Shown here: positions 11,001-19,739 of the stretch, one piece after another
How the letters are laid out: each line of letters opens with the position of its first letter
Numbering within the stretch: the stretch's first letter is position 1
Source of the DNA: Micromussa lordhowensis
Taxonomy: Eukaryota; Cnidaria; Anthozoa; Scleractinia; Lobophylliidae
Length of the DNA: 64,000 bases
Reading direction: 5' to 3'
NCBI GenBank assembly: GCA_964020085.1
Contig: OZ026606.1
Span: 16,793,780 to 16,857,779 of the forward strand
The notes under the pieces: generated by a model
Database searches by the model: none
Seen by the model: the letters and a program-made list of their open reading frames with translations, nothing else
Told to the model about the DNA's origin: nothing
Position numbers and translations under genes: made by a program

Positions 11001-13256
11001 ACCATAAACACATTTATTAGTGCCTTTTAATGTACAGTATGAGGTATTCTTATATCGTCATTGCATTGTACTTCCTACACTTTTTCTTGCCCTTGCTTGA
11101 TCAAGTGTGTGCTTATCATGGTATGCTTCATCAATTCACAGAATGTTTTGTTTATTTGTTACATTTATCTAGCTCTGTGATCGAGCAAGATGAAGACAAA
11201 TCCTGTGCTGTGATAGGCTACCTGAGTGGGAAAGATGGAGCCATCTCGCCCGCTCTGGACTACCCGCTGTGTCCCGCAAGAAAAACTCGCCGAAAGCCAA
11301 ATAATAAATCCCTTGTTGAACAAGCTTGTTCGGTCAAGATGGCTTGATATAGGCCTTGTTCTTTTTTTCTGAGTTTATCATATATGGTCTATAAACACAC
11401 AAAAAAAGAACTCGGCCAATACCCAGCCATCTTGACCTCACACTTGGTCAATAACCCATATATCAGAATATTTTAAGATACATTTTAACTCACACAATGG
11501 GCAGATACAGGTATTAAAAGGTTTAAAACCTACACAAAGAGTCTACAGTACAATGTGATAAACAGTGCAAAACATGCAACATACCTCTCTTCCCAATACA
11601 ACTGTCCTGGGTTTCATCTCAATTTTTCCTGCTAGCTTATCAAAACAACTGTGAAAAGATACATTAATTGACCATTAATTTACAATAGACGTTGGTCACA
11701 AACTTTAACAGATTAAGAACAAAATGATTTTACTAATTTTAGACACATATATAACTAGAGCAAAACACGCACCAGTAACATCCATTCCACTATGTTAAAT
11801 ATTACAAATTAATTTTTCCCAGGAAGAGAGACATCTGTGATTCTACCCAAAGTATTTTGCACTGATGACATCTGTACCTCAACAGGCCATTATATACCAT
11901 TAGAAAATGGCCCAGAGAAAATACACCCTCTGATTGGTCAAACAGCTAGATTAGCTTAATCTATAACTCACTAGAAACGCAGAACTAGCACAAGCTGTTG
12001 ACATAATGATGGTGCAAGCAAAGAGAAAATTTACATTTTGATGATCAAAGTACATTGTAAACAATTTTTTTTTGCCATTGCTGCATTATTTTCTAAAAGA
12101 TACAGAAAACAGGCTCTGTGTTTCTATTGAGCTATAGAAACACTCGTGTGGGAGAACTAGAAAAAGCTGTAATTTCTTGTCCTCCCAAACGTCCACTCTT
12201 GTACTCCTCAATAGAAATCCTTTTCTTAAATGTGGTTGCACTTGGATGTTGAAATACAAATGCTTAAAAATAACGAGGTTTCCTTGTTTTAGCTACATGT
12301 AAGACCACAAGGTATTTGAGGAGAAGAAATCAGGAACATGGACATCGTGCAAGTGAAGAACAAAAATGGAAGAATTTTACCACAGATTAAACTTAAGAGG
12401 CTACTTATTAGGTTCACCCTGCAAGGTGTCGAGAGGAAGATAACGGCTGAGATGATCAATTCAAATTCAAATGACGCATACATAAGCTTAATTTTCTTTA
12501 TAGCTTGGAGTAAAACCTTCTAGAAGCATCGATCGGAAACATCATATTCTCTAAAATAAATGGGAACTTCTACCAGTGATATAACGGACTTCAATAGGTC
12601 AATTTAGCTTAATATTGATATGGAGTTATTCCGTTTATTCCGATAATTAGTCCGATTAGTCTTGACAAGTACGGGTACAGTACAAGCATTTTACTATAAG
12701 CTTACACTTTTATCTGTAAACAAGCACACTTTAATAAAATAATATAGTCTGAACTGAACAGTAATGCCACTATAGCTAGAGATAATTTAATTTAAATCTT
12801 TGTCGTCCATCTGCAAATAGTTTTAACATCAAATATTTTTTTAAACATTTTATTTTTTAGTATTTTTTTAAGCGTATACCTTTTGCAGGACGTCAAGAAT
12901 CCGCAGCAACACCAGAATCTACAACAACGCTTACAGCAACCTTCCTTCTTCCGTTTACTTTTCCACTTCTTTTTGTCTTTAGCTCCGCTATCAGACGACT
13001 GATAGCCCTCAGAAAAACCCTGATCTTCGTCAAAATCATCGTCTACATCGTCCACCATCAGAGGCGCATCGTCCGTCGAGCCATAACCTGGTTCTTCCTC
13101 AGGGCTTGATCGCGACTTTGCCTTGTTTCGCAGCTTCTTGTAACCGTTAGACCCAAGATTACTAAGTGGGACTTCCTCGTATGGCATTTCGACGGCAGAG
13201 GTCGACAGATAATCGACAGAATCGACGTAGAATCGGGTCGCAGAACTGGTGGTCAT
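764..13256 (-). CDS. ATP9: Class-2 P4-ATPase (ATP9A/ATP9B, Neo1-like), 5' half, 14 exons, continues left of window
   Basis: A P4-type ATPase related to the putative lipid flippases ATP9A/B of Golgi and endosomes; this class is known to work without a CDC50 partner. Exons (minus): 13256-12880, 11648-11585, 10989-10918, 9934-9821, 8098-7990, 6537-6479, 6223-6172, 6016-5922, 5433-5353, 4701-4629, 3573-3497, 2959-2870, 1717-1647, 929-764. All junctions are GT-AG and all phases agree, giving exactly 500 codons. Seen: acidic and cysteine-rich N-terminus, TM1-2 region (about residues 175-215), actuator DGET at 293-296, TM4 IPLSLRV replacing the usual PISL-type motif (441-447), and DKTGT with the phosphorylated Asp at 490. 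The segments align with remembered human ATP9B without gaps over most exons. The P, N and C-terminal membrane domains are outside the window. A vs B cannot be assigned; invertebrates may have a single gene. Confidence 0.95.
1323..1410. mobile_element. 88-bp hairpin MITE with 9-bp target duplication
   Basis: Two roughly 40-base arms, starting TAGCCTCCTACG and ending CGTAGGAGGCTA, flank a very short loop. GTCTTCAAG is duplicated at 1314-1322 and 1411-1419. A 9-bp duplication would suit MULE-type transposition. It lies in the intron between ATP9 exons 13 and 14. Confidence 0.75.
1647..1717 (-). CDS. ATP9: ATP9 exon 13 (TM4 start)
   Basis: Residues 422-444 plus two bases: [19 protein letters not shown] then IIPL. 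It joins exon 14 in frame to give IIPLSLRV, where most P4-ATPases have PISL. 71 bases; acceptor TATTTAG, donor CTAAG|GTAAGT. Confidence 0.93.
1765..2060. repeat. Interspersed repeat, family A copy 1 (with internal inverted repeat)
   Basis: It aligns along about 300 bp with 11,165-11,465 (shared GACTACCCGC, TGTCCCGCAAGAAAAA, TTCGGTCAAGATGGCTTGAT). The second half is an inverted repeat: GTCAAGATGGCTTGATATTG (from about 1936) pairs with CAATATCCAGCCATCTTGAC (to about 2047). Confidence 0.75.
2452..2850. repeat. Composite inverted-repeat element, interrupted copy of the 52,110 family
   Basis: The outer parts, AGTTCGTATAGTGTGATCG (2453) and TACGAACTACTGATTCTCCT (2801), match the two ends of the palindromic element at 52,110-52,370. 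The centre is instead a different hairpin (2622-2789) with arms GCACTTTTTCCGTGTTTATA and its complement, plus CTCATCTAAACACTCG. It looks like one element nested in another. Confidence 0.6.
2870..2959 (-). CDS. ATP9: ATP9 exon 12 (TM3)
   Basis: Residues 392-421. [13 protein letters not shown] is followed by the TM3 helix [17 protein letters not shown]. Of two possible donors (ATG|GTATCG at 2882 and AAG|GTGAAG at 2870), the second keeps the same length as ATP9B between TM3 and GPWY. Confidence 0.88.
3497..3573 (-). CDS. ATP9: ATP9 exon 11
   Basis: Residues 366-391: [20 protein letters not shown], a highly conserved P4-ATPase block ahead of TM3. The acceptor ATGTTAAG lacks the usual CAG, but phase (G+GC) and protein match support it; donor is AAAG|GTATC. 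Confidence 0.94.
4629..4701 (-). CDS. ATP9: ATP9 exon 10
   Basis: Residues 342-365 plus one base: [16 protein letters not shown], as ATP9B LSIENTLWASTIVAS. This is the end of the actuator domain before TM3. Acceptor CATACAG, donor TCAG|GTGAGT. Confidence 0.94.
5353..5433 (-). CDS. ATP9: ATP9 exon 9 (actuator domain)
   Basis: Residues 315-341: [20 protein letters not shown], matching the ATP9B segment around QKPQMDIHSFEGTFTRE. 81 bases, phase 0 on both sides; acceptor TTTTTCAG, donor AAGA|GTAAGT. Confidence 0.95.
5922..6016 (-). CDS. ATP9: ATP9 exon 8 (DGET motif)
   Basis: Residues 283-314. It carries [21 protein letters not shown] (293-296) is the P4-ATPase form of the TGES dephosphorylation loop in the actuator domain. 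The glutamate at 295 needed for dephosphorylation is present. Donor is GATGCT|GTGAGT. Confidence 0.95.
6172..6223 (-). CDS. ATP9: ATP9 exon 7 (actuator domain)
   Basis: Residues 266-282 plus one base: [17 protein letters not shown], near-identical to ATP9B ([16 protein letters not shown]). 52 bases; acceptor TTGACAG, donor ACTG|GTAAAG. Confidence 0.94.
6479..6537 (-). CDS. ATP9: ATP9 exon 6 (actuator domain)
   Basis: Residues 246-265, ending [11 protein letters not shown], the conserved actuator-domain strand (human: IQVGDLIIVEK). 59 bases; acceptor CTGTAG, donor GAGAAG|GTATGTG. Confidence 0.93.
7343..7603. repeat. Tandem duplication, period 136 bp
   Basis: ACAGAGACAATCGGTCATCA starts both units (7343 and 7479). 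The second unit is shorter by 12 bases in its AT-rich middle. It is intronic (ATP9 exons 5-6). Confidence 0.85.
7671..7854. repeat. Palindromic MITE-like element (184 bp)
   Basis: AGCAATAGACCACAGGTTTC at the left pairs with GAAACTTGTGGTCTATTGCT at the right. The arms are about 90 bases and the centre is near CACGAGCCGCAGGCGAGTGG. Intronic in ATP9. Confidence 0.75.
7990..8098 (-). CDS. ATP9: ATP9 exon 5 (TM2 end, stalk)
   Basis: Residues 210-245 plus one base. [19 protein letters not shown] ends TM2 and starts the cytosolic stalk; [11 protein letters not shown] follows, as in ATP9B (KEVNSQLYSKL). The donor AAAG|GTCCAG is weak but is the only one keeping frame and length with exon 6. The 5' flank of this exon is separated from exon 4 by the long palindrome. 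Confidence 0.9.
8293..8680 (+). repeat. Diverged single copy of the palindrome family
   Basis: TTTAGTAGAATTCTGCTGGT followed by ATGCAAATGCTGCAATCTGA matches the arm sequence of the long palindrome (9177 onward), with much more divergence. It ends near a partial hairpin, AATCAACTATCACCTCATAG (8636). It lies directly beside the long palindrome. Confidence 0.6.
8689..9658. repeat. Near-perfect palindrome of about 970 bp, two head-to-head element copies
   Basis: Each arm is about 480 bp; the centre is at about 9173 (TAGTAGAATTCTACTAATTA and its complement). Arms start at AACAATTAGATTATGAGCTC and keep pairing to 9658 with only scattered mismatches (for example AACGGCTTCC vs AACGGTTTCC). Each arm contains its own small hairpin (arms ATTTCTATGAGGTGATAG, loop GGCC-rich). 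It lies in the ATP9 exon 4-5 intron. Confidence 0.9.
9821..9934 (-). CDS. ATP9: ATP9 exon 4 (TM1 region)
   Basis: Residues 172-209, [20 protein letters not shown] followed by the [10 protein letters not shown] loop. This is the first transmembrane helix and the turn into TM2. 114 bases, phase 0 on both sides; acceptor TTTTCAG, donor CTG|GTATGA. Confidence 0.95.
9992..10229 (+). mobile_element. 5'-truncated RTE-type LINE, 3' end of the reverse-transcriptase ORF
   Basis: Read from 9990 in frame, the plus strand encodes [14 protein letters not shown], then a stop where Trp is expected, then [20 protein letters not shown]. This is the conserved C-terminal tail of RTE-family LINE reverse transcriptases (WxGHVLR...TPEGKRxRGRPxxTWRRTVE). 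The element ends in GATGATG and is flanked by 14-bp direct repeats ATGATAGTAATTAA (9978-9991 and 10230-10243). It is dead and opposite in strand to ATP9. Confidence 0.85.
10918..10989 (-). CDS. ATP9: ATP9 exon 3
   Basis: Residues 148-171, with the P4-ATPase signature [16 protein letters not shown] (human: N-IKNQKYNVFTFIPG). 72 bases, phase 0 on both sides, donor TTG|GTAAGC. Confidence 0.94.
11165..11465. repeat. Interspersed repeat, family A copy 2
   Basis: Same family and orientation as 1,765-2,060; it keeps the internal inverted repeat (TCAAGATGGCTTGATATAGG against CCAATACCCAGCCATCTTGA). It lies in the ATP9 exon 2-3 intron. Confidence 0.75.
11585..11648 (-). CDS. ATP9: ATP9 exon 2
   Basis: Residues 126-147, including the conserved KPRTVVLG block that begins the P4-ATPase core (human has ARTVWLG). 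Acceptor TTTCACAG, donor GAGAG|GTATG; the exon enters in phase 2 and leaves in phase 0. Confidence 0.92.
12105..12225. repeat. Short imperfect inverted repeat
   Basis: TGTTTCTATTGAGCTATAGA on the left pairs partly with CTCAATAGAAATC on the right. Probably a decayed hairpin element in the first ATP9 intron. Confidence 0.4.
12880..13256 (-). CDS. ATP9: ATP9 exon 1 (start codon, cytosolic N-terminus)
   Basis: Residues 1-125 plus two bases. The start is the first in-frame ATG (context GCCATGA). The N-terminus has a tyrosine/acidic region, a run of Asp/Glu around residues 67-79, a Lys/Arg patch, then a cysteine cluster ([15 protein letters not shown]) ending in TSCK. Vertebrate ATP9B has a similar basic and Cys-rich segment ahead of its first conserved block. 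The Cys cluster is a candidate for palmitoylation, which is inference. Donor is AAAAG|GTATAC. Confidence 0.92.
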
Positions 13257-13273
13257 GGCTCGACCGCCGCCAT
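13253..13273 (-). promoter_or_regulatory. Six-codon upstream ORF ending inside the ATP9 start codon; YY1-like site AAATGGCGGC
   Basis: An ATG at 13273 (minus) opens a frame of six sense codons that stops with TGA at 13255-13253, overlapping the ATP9 start as ATGA. The upstream ATG sits inside AAATGGCGGC, a match to the known YY1 consensus AAnATGGCGGC, which in animals often marks transcription or translation starts. Whether transcription starts upstream of it is not visible. Confidence 0.4.
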
Positions 13274-13774
13274 TTCAGAGAGTTCTTTTGTAACCGCTGG
13301 TCAACAACATGCAAACTGAATTTGAGGGAGGGGATAGTAAACATAGTTTTGTTCAGGACCCGAGAATACCTCAAAATTTCAATGCAGAAAATATTACAGG
13401 TTAAATATACTGCAAACTCTGTGATCGCCTGATCACCATTTGGTGAAAAGTAAGAAAATTAAGATCATACGTTAGCAACTTTCAAAAGATAGAACCCCCA
13501 CCCTCCTCCCCCCATCCTCCAACTACGCCCTTTCCCATCCCCCGCTTTCTCGATCTGTCGACTTCAAAATATGTTGATCAGGTAACAAAAAGCAAGGAAT
13601 GGAACTTGTTTACTATCTGTGAACAGCACAACAGTACAGAGCAGCTATTGTTTCATGCTCTGTTCAAACTGATTGAAAGGCAACTAAAAAGTTACTGATG
13701 AATAATTGGGAATATTTTTTAATGCATTTTTCTCGCGAAATGGATATTTAGGTGGTTTAATTCTACCTGTTACC

Positions 13775-13868
13775 ATCCCCCTGGACATTTCCCGGGACAA
13801 GTCCAGCCCTTCGAGCCCGGGAGAAGGGATTTTTTCTTAAATCTTGTCCCCGGCGCAGGGGGATGGGG
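13775..13868. repeat. GC-rich hairpin element
   Basis: CCATCCCCCTG (left) pairs with CAGGGGGATGG (right), and inner GGGACAAG pairs with CTTGTCCC. About 90 bp, upstream of the ATP9 start. Confidence 0.55.
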
Positions 13869-14427
13869 CAAATAAAAAAATTTGCTTTGTGCACGTGGTT
13901 ATATCAAATGCATTGGCAAGATATTTTGTAGGGAAGCCGATAAGCGATAGAGTTTGTTTCTGCCTGGCTGGATCAAAACATCTTTCTTAATTAAAACCCC
14001 ACATATTTGAGGGTAAGTTTATTTAATGCAACATTTCAATTTTAATGTATAAATGCAACGTTGAGTTTCGCGGTATATTGTCCAAACTGATTTCGTTTTG
14101 TTCGTAATAACATGGCGGTTTACATGTAATCGGAGCTAGGTAGTCAGTTAAGTTTATAATTCTTATAAATTATTTAATAATGGTTTTCTGTTTTTTATAA
14201 ATACTTTCGGTATATATGTATCTAGTAAATTCTCAGCTCCAACTATTGCATTTCTAGCTTTTTGATTGGCTAAAAAACTCCGACTATGAGCCAATAGGAA
14301 TTTTACGTCATATGGAAAATAGTGCGCCAAGTTTAAAAATTTTCCGAACGAAGTTTTCAACTTCAGCCCTCTATAATGGCCGAAATAAAAATCGGCGGCA
14401 AAACCCGGTTTGAGAATTTACTAAAAC

Positions 14428-14541
14428 AATTATCCCATTCGCCCTTGTTGGATATGAAGTGATTAAAACCAACTCGCACTACGAGCTCGTTGGTTATTTT
14501 ATCACTTCATATCCAACTCGGGCTCATGGAATAATTGTTAT
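14428..14541. repeat. Hairpin repeat (110 bp), possible end of a larger element from about 14,210
   Basis: ACAATTATCCCATTCGCCC pairs with GGGCTCATGGAATAATTGT, and GTTGGATATGAAGTGAT pairs with ATCACTTCATATCCAAC. The layout (terminal hairpin bounded by ACAATTA/TAATTGT) resembles the hairpin within the arms of the 8,689-9,658 palindrome, suggesting a related family. Confidence 0.6.
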
Positions 14542-14553
14542 ATATTTGCTTAA

Positions 14554-15173
14554 GGTGATTCCCGGGTAAAAGAACCCGCCATAGATTTCCGATGAAACTT
14601 GGTATGGTGTCATTACAGTACAAGGAGATGTTAAAAACGTAATGAAAAGAGGGGGTCACCGTGCTTGTTTTCATGCCACGATGCTGACAAATATGGTTAT
14701 TTTGGTGACTTTTGGTTATCTCAGTGCGCAACAAATAAGCTCGATTATTTTTCAATGCGGCGTGTTATATCACACAGAATTCGACTGTCTTTGATTGCTT
14801 ATTCATCTACGTCCCAGAAGAAATGGCTTCAAATACCCTGCATTATTAACTGATATTTTTATCCTTTAAAGGAAACATAATTTGGACTTGCTCTAATGGG
14901 CCCGTTACGTCTCTATCTGTAGCATTTATTTCATTTGCTAAAAAAGTAGCCATAGATTTCTCAGTTATTGCGGATATTGTTCTCATTGAATTTATAAAAT
15001 AAAAAGTGGGGGTCACCGTGCTCGTTTAAGAGGAAATTAGCTTTTATCTCGCTATCGAGCTTAGTTTGAAGGAAATCTCTTATGTTTTGTACGCGCGCGC
15101 GCTCATGTGCGCGCGCTGATGACGCAAAATTCGTGCGCAGTAGGAATGCGCAATGCAAAACTCGGGAATCACC
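14554..15173. mobile_element. 620-bp TTAA-flanked MITE
   Basis: The TIRs are GGTGATTCCCGGG at the left and CTCGGGAATCACC at the right, each bordered by TTAA (14550-14553 and 15174-15177). TTAA duplication is the piggyBac signature. Internally, GGGGGTCACCGTGCT and GCCATAGATTTC each occur twice, so the element has a partly dimeric structure. No transposase ORF is visible. Confidence 0.8.
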
Positions 15174-15189
15174 TTAAGAAACACTTTGA

Positions 15190-16105
15190 AACACATTGAA
15201 ACTTTGATGTGCTCCCGCGAGGTTTTCTCGTTCTCCCAAGCTTCCACTCGGGTTTCTTAAACATTGATAGGAACACGAGAGACGGATGTTTTCTCTTTCT
15301 TGACTATTGAATTAGAGAAAGAACCGAAGCCCTGCGCTGAGTAACAAATTATCCTCTCTTGAGGACTGTATACAGTCTACACAACTACTATTTTTGCTAA
15401 TAATCTCAAGAGCTATCAAAGATGTTAATCCGCTGGTGAGTTTTTTTTTTTCACCCGGAGTAAAGCTCCAGTTGTTCAAAGTTATCCACCAGATAAAACA
15501 GCATCTTGTGGATAGCATAGTTTGTTTTGTTAATACACAGGGTACTGATTTATCCAGGCTCTAGGACTGATAAAAGGTGTGTACGATACTCGGGTACGAT
15601 ATCACACACTTCCTACTCGAGGTTTTTTTTTCAGTTTTGTTTGTTTTTTGTTTGTGTGTGTTTGTTGTTGTTTTTCAGTTTTCAAAAGAGAATTACGAGT
15701 AACTTGAATCAGTCAAATGCTACTTGTGAAAAAGTAGTTCATATCAAATCTAACGCGGCGTTTTGTTTCGGCCAAGAGACTAGCCTTCAGCGAGGATATC
15801 AAAATCGCATTCCTTTTAGATACAATGAGGCAACTTTTAGAATTAAAAAGCCTCGATGCTCGTTTGAGAGGTCTGAGGGTTTATTCCCCGGCTCTGACTT
15901 TATTTCCCTGCTGTCAAGGTTACCCTTCCTTTAGGGAAAATATCTGAACGCAGAAAGAACGTCACTGCATTATCCCTTTGATTTGAAATGAGACAACTGT
16001 AATGTGCGCATTATACTTTATTATAATTATAATTGTAATAATAATAATAGCAAATTATAATAAATTAATAATTGTAATAAATTATTATTATTATTATTAT
16101 TATTA

Positions 16106-16158
<53 letters not shown>

Positions 16159-17870
16159 GTATATATACATATTTTTTTGAACAGCATGACTGACTGCTTC
16201 AAAGATATAAACATTTCTTCTCGTGTAATCATTGCAAGGAACCTTGCCCAGTCTAGGTCATCCATATGATGTTTTTCGGCGAAATGTTGTAACAAGAAAG
16301 GAGAATTGCCGATTCACAGCTTGGGTGTAGGCGTAACAGAGTGGCTAGGCCAAAACTGGTCGTGAGTTCCAGATGAAAGAGGAAACTTAATGCGGCCACG
16401 ATCATGAACCTGGTCTTTAATTTAAAGACCTTAGCTACAATAGTTCAAGCAAAATCACCTCTCTTACAAGGGACTGAAGTCAACGCTTGAGTTTATTGAT
16501 CTTGGCTAACACACTAAATTTCATGAGTTAATGATGAATGGAAAAACGAAATCGTTCAAAATGGTGGAAATTAATATAGATGATATGAACTGTGGAAATA
16601 CAAAGGAAATTTATTACAGTTGTAATCGCAAACAGAAACTGCGAACTAGATCGAAAATAAAAATTATATACGTTAGCGTCCTGCCAAATGAGCTACGAAG
16701 ACGCATACATTGGGAACAGTCTAGGCTAATTTATTGAGTTCATCTTAACCCGTGAAAGGAGTGAAACATAGAATGAAGGTTGTGTGAAATGCCGAAATTA
16801 AGTGTAAATGTACAATCATGGCCAAAGTCTTGGGACAAATTTGCACTTTATGCGCTTTTTCGCACGAGCCAAACAAGCTAACAATCGCACTGAAAACACC
16901 TTCGCTTGCCCAGCCCTTCCCCCACCCCACATACAATGTTGAAGACTTGTACCTTTAATTTCTCCAGAGTTTTAACATTGTACTGGGTGAGGTGGGGTGG
17001 GGAAGGGGGAACACCAATGTTATTTTAGAAGGATAGCAGTGCTTTTTCAAGCTTCACCTGTAAAACACAGATATATAGATAATTATTTGTATTACATCAG
17101 TGTCCCAAGGACGTTTGTCCACTATTTTGAGGAAAGTGTAAAAATTAAGGCGATTGTGAATGTATTTTTATTTACTTGTGCTTGACACGCGAACTAAACA
17201 GACTAGCCAGTGAGAACGAGGAATAGAAAGTCACGTTACGATCAGGGACACATTTGTGGCTGGGTCGACCTTACCGTTCTAGTCGGATTGAACGGAGAAA
17301 GTTCCACCTCGATTGAGATGTCGAACTTCACACGTGCCGAATGTAGTGCATAGATTACGGATCTAAATTCTTTTTCACCTCAAAGGATTAGTAACTAAAT
17401 TCGACGACAGTTAATGAAAGTTCGACAGTTAATGAAAATGAAAATTATTTGAGTATTAGGCTCGGGAAATTTAACTAAAGTTCGACGTTTTAAGTAGAGA
17501 AAACAATTGTTATCCATAAGTTTTCGAATGGTCCATTCTTTAGGACACGATTCCTAATTTTGGATCAAAATGAGAGAGAATAGCGTCATGGAGATTAAAT
17601 CTCCATAAAGTTAAGAGGATTAAAATTAGCGCAAATTTTTCATGGAGCTTTAATTTCCTGAGGTAAAATAGTCGTGCGCCACTTGACTCATCTCCAAGCG
17701 TTGCCATAGCGATGCACGCGTTGCTTTACACGGCACCTTAATTATCTGATAATTACGTCTCTAAGGACCATAATTGTTTAACACCTAACTGAATGAAATA
17801 GACCCTTGGTTCCTTGTCAGTTTATGCTGACTTCTTGCTAATGGCTCATTATGACGGATTTAGCGACAAG
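15190..17870. other. No gene found; AT-rich spacer with a microsatellite
   Basis: Apart from the (TTA)n tract I see only short, unsupported open frames and one local inverted stretch at 15,430-15,470 (GGTGAG/TTCACCC). No splice-consistent exon was recognised. Confidence 0.6.
16080..16159. repeat. (TTA)n microsatellite
   Basis: About 26 near-perfect TTA units; the preceding 60 bases are a degenerate AAT-rich run. Confidence 0.95.
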
Positions 17871-17881
17871 CTTTTAACACT

Positions 17882-18066
17882 TAGCCTGTTCCAGGCTCTC
17901 AGTCAGTGGGGACGATCGAAAAAGCGGTTTCTGGACGAGCGGGATCTTGTAAAAAAAATAGGAGAGGGCGCAGAAACGACTAATTTCTTTTTACCCGGCC
18001 AGATTCCGCTCGTCCGGCGCCCGCTTTTTCGATCGTGCCCACTGACCGAGAGCCTGCAACAGGCTA
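17882..18066. mobile_element. 185-bp TIR element with 8-bp target duplication
   Basis: TAGCCTGTTCCAGGCTCTC (left) pairs with GAGAGCCTGCAACAGGCTA (right), and the inner GATCGAAAAAGCGG pairs with CCGCTTTTTCGATC. TTAACACT is present at 17874-17881 and 18067-18074. An 8-bp duplication is typical of hAT elements. An open frame running through it is a by-product. Confidence 0.75.
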
Positions 18067-18850
18067 TTAACACTCTACGCTATGCTTTCTATTTTGCTAT
18101 GGAAACAGGAGTGACAATGACAAGCAATAAAGGACCTTTATCAGTGAATCAATATATCCTCAGTCAATTGGTTGACGACAGCACACGCAGGTTCTTCTTA
18201 AAAGTTCTTAGTATTCGTAGCGGGTTCTTCGCTTTAGCTCAAAGCGAGGTTTGAGTGTTAAAATTTGAGCAATCCTTTCTTTAACATCGTCGAGCGAATT
18301 GCGCAAAAAACTTAACGGAGCGACCGGTATCATTGGCCCCGCGTTCATAATCACTGGGGCCAGCCGATATCACTATTCCTGCACGGCCTGCAGAGAGCAA
18401 CAAACAAGCAAAGATTTCAAGTTTTCCTTAACCTCTATCGTGTGATATTGCCTTTAGCGTTAAAGGGTTACCGTGCATGGAAAACGGCTGCTAAAAACCG
18501 TTAATGTTTCGTGAAAGGATAAATGGAATACAAAGTTCTTACGGCGTGCTTTGTCCCATCCCGGTTACGCATGATCCCGGCTGTGATCTTCAATTGCTTA
18601 CTGCTGTGTTCATTTACATGGTCACGAACATCATCTTGTCAAGTAACAGTACCGAGATCCGACTGACTCAGAGTCTAATGCAATCGTGTTTCAAGTGGCT
18701 CATAACAATCAGCATCAATCAAATCCGCGCGCTTTTTACAAACTAACTGATCAGACACAATTACAGTGGAGCACCGTCAATCCGGTCACCAATTGTTCAC
18801 AAAAATCTGGCCTTATTAATGGGGGTGGCCTTATTAAAGGAGCTCTTTAA

Positions 18851-19254
18851 GGCGGGGGTGAACATGAATAGGTGTGAAATTTGAAGTGATATAAAAAAGG
18901 AAATTGTTAGGATTAAGATGGGTTGGAAACACTACCAGACAGTTGACCCCCGCAATAGAGAGCCCCTGGTTGCTAGGGGACTGTTTGGTATCCGTCTACT
19001 AATTCTTCACTTTCAATTTTCAATTTTCCAAATCCATCAAATCTTCAACATTTCATATTTTCCTCAATTTAACCTATCCTTTGAGAAAAATATCTCTTTC
19101 CCAAAATGCCTAAAACTCACCCAAAAATTTACACAAAACTGCCAAACATAATGAGATAAGCAGAGAGATTTAGTGTCGCTTGAAATGTGACCGAGATACA
19201 GGCAGAAAGGCCGTGTTAAGCGACCTCAAAACAGCCTTCACGTTTACCCCCGCC
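18851..19254 (+). mobile_element. 404-bp TTAA-flanked MITE, family B copy 1
   Basis: The TIR is GGCGGGGGTGAACATGAA, with CGTTTACCCCCGCC at the right end; TTAA lies on both sides (18847-18850, 19255-19258). It aligns along its whole length with the inverted copy at 53,545-53,952. A non-autonomous piggyBac-like element is the best reading. Confidence 0.82.
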
Positions 19255-19414
19255 TTAAATAAGAAAATGACTGAGCGGACTGTTGTTCGGGCCAGGACAT
19301 GAATCGGCTACCAGTGTTAACTGGGGAAATTACTTCTTCGGCCCACTACTGTCTCCCCCTACTTCGCCCCTTTCCAACCAAAAAAAGGCCGTAACCTTAC
19401 ATGGTCTTTCAGAC

Positions 19415-19438
19415 GAATAAATAGAGGATATTACATGA

Positions 19439-19470
<32 letters not shown>

Positions 19471-19586
19471 TTCAACTCGATATCTCACGAGTGAGCGCAG
19501 CGAACGAGTGAGATATCGAGTCGAACACGAGAGGATAAAATTCATATCCACAAGCGGGCATGTAATATTCTGTTTATTATATAAAC
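19415..19586. repeat. Palindromic element (170 bp)
   Basis: GGATATGAATTTTATC pairs with GATAAAATTCATATCC, and the centre is CTCACGAGTGAGCGCAGCGA / CGAGTGAG. GATATTACATG at the left pairs with CATGTAATATTC at the right. A further 18-base palindrome follows (ATCTTCACGTGTGAAGAT, 19671-19688). Confidence 0.7.
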
Positions 19587-19686
19587 ACCGGATAAACTCC
19601 TGTGAAAAAGGCGCGATTTATTATGTAGCCATAACGAGGGTGATCTCTTCACGTGTGAAGATAACATATTATCTTCACGTGTGAAG

Positions 19687-19739
<53 letters not shown>

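Noticed and set aside
17814..18254. 146-codon plus-strand ORF
   Set aside because: Most of it lies in a 185-bp TIR element; no domain, no splice context.
18918..19151. ORF starting MGWKHYQTVDPRNREP, also found on the minus strand at 53,886
   Set aside because: Both copies are inside the same MITE family and diverge by frame-breaking changes after the first 35 codons; shared because of element descent, not coding.
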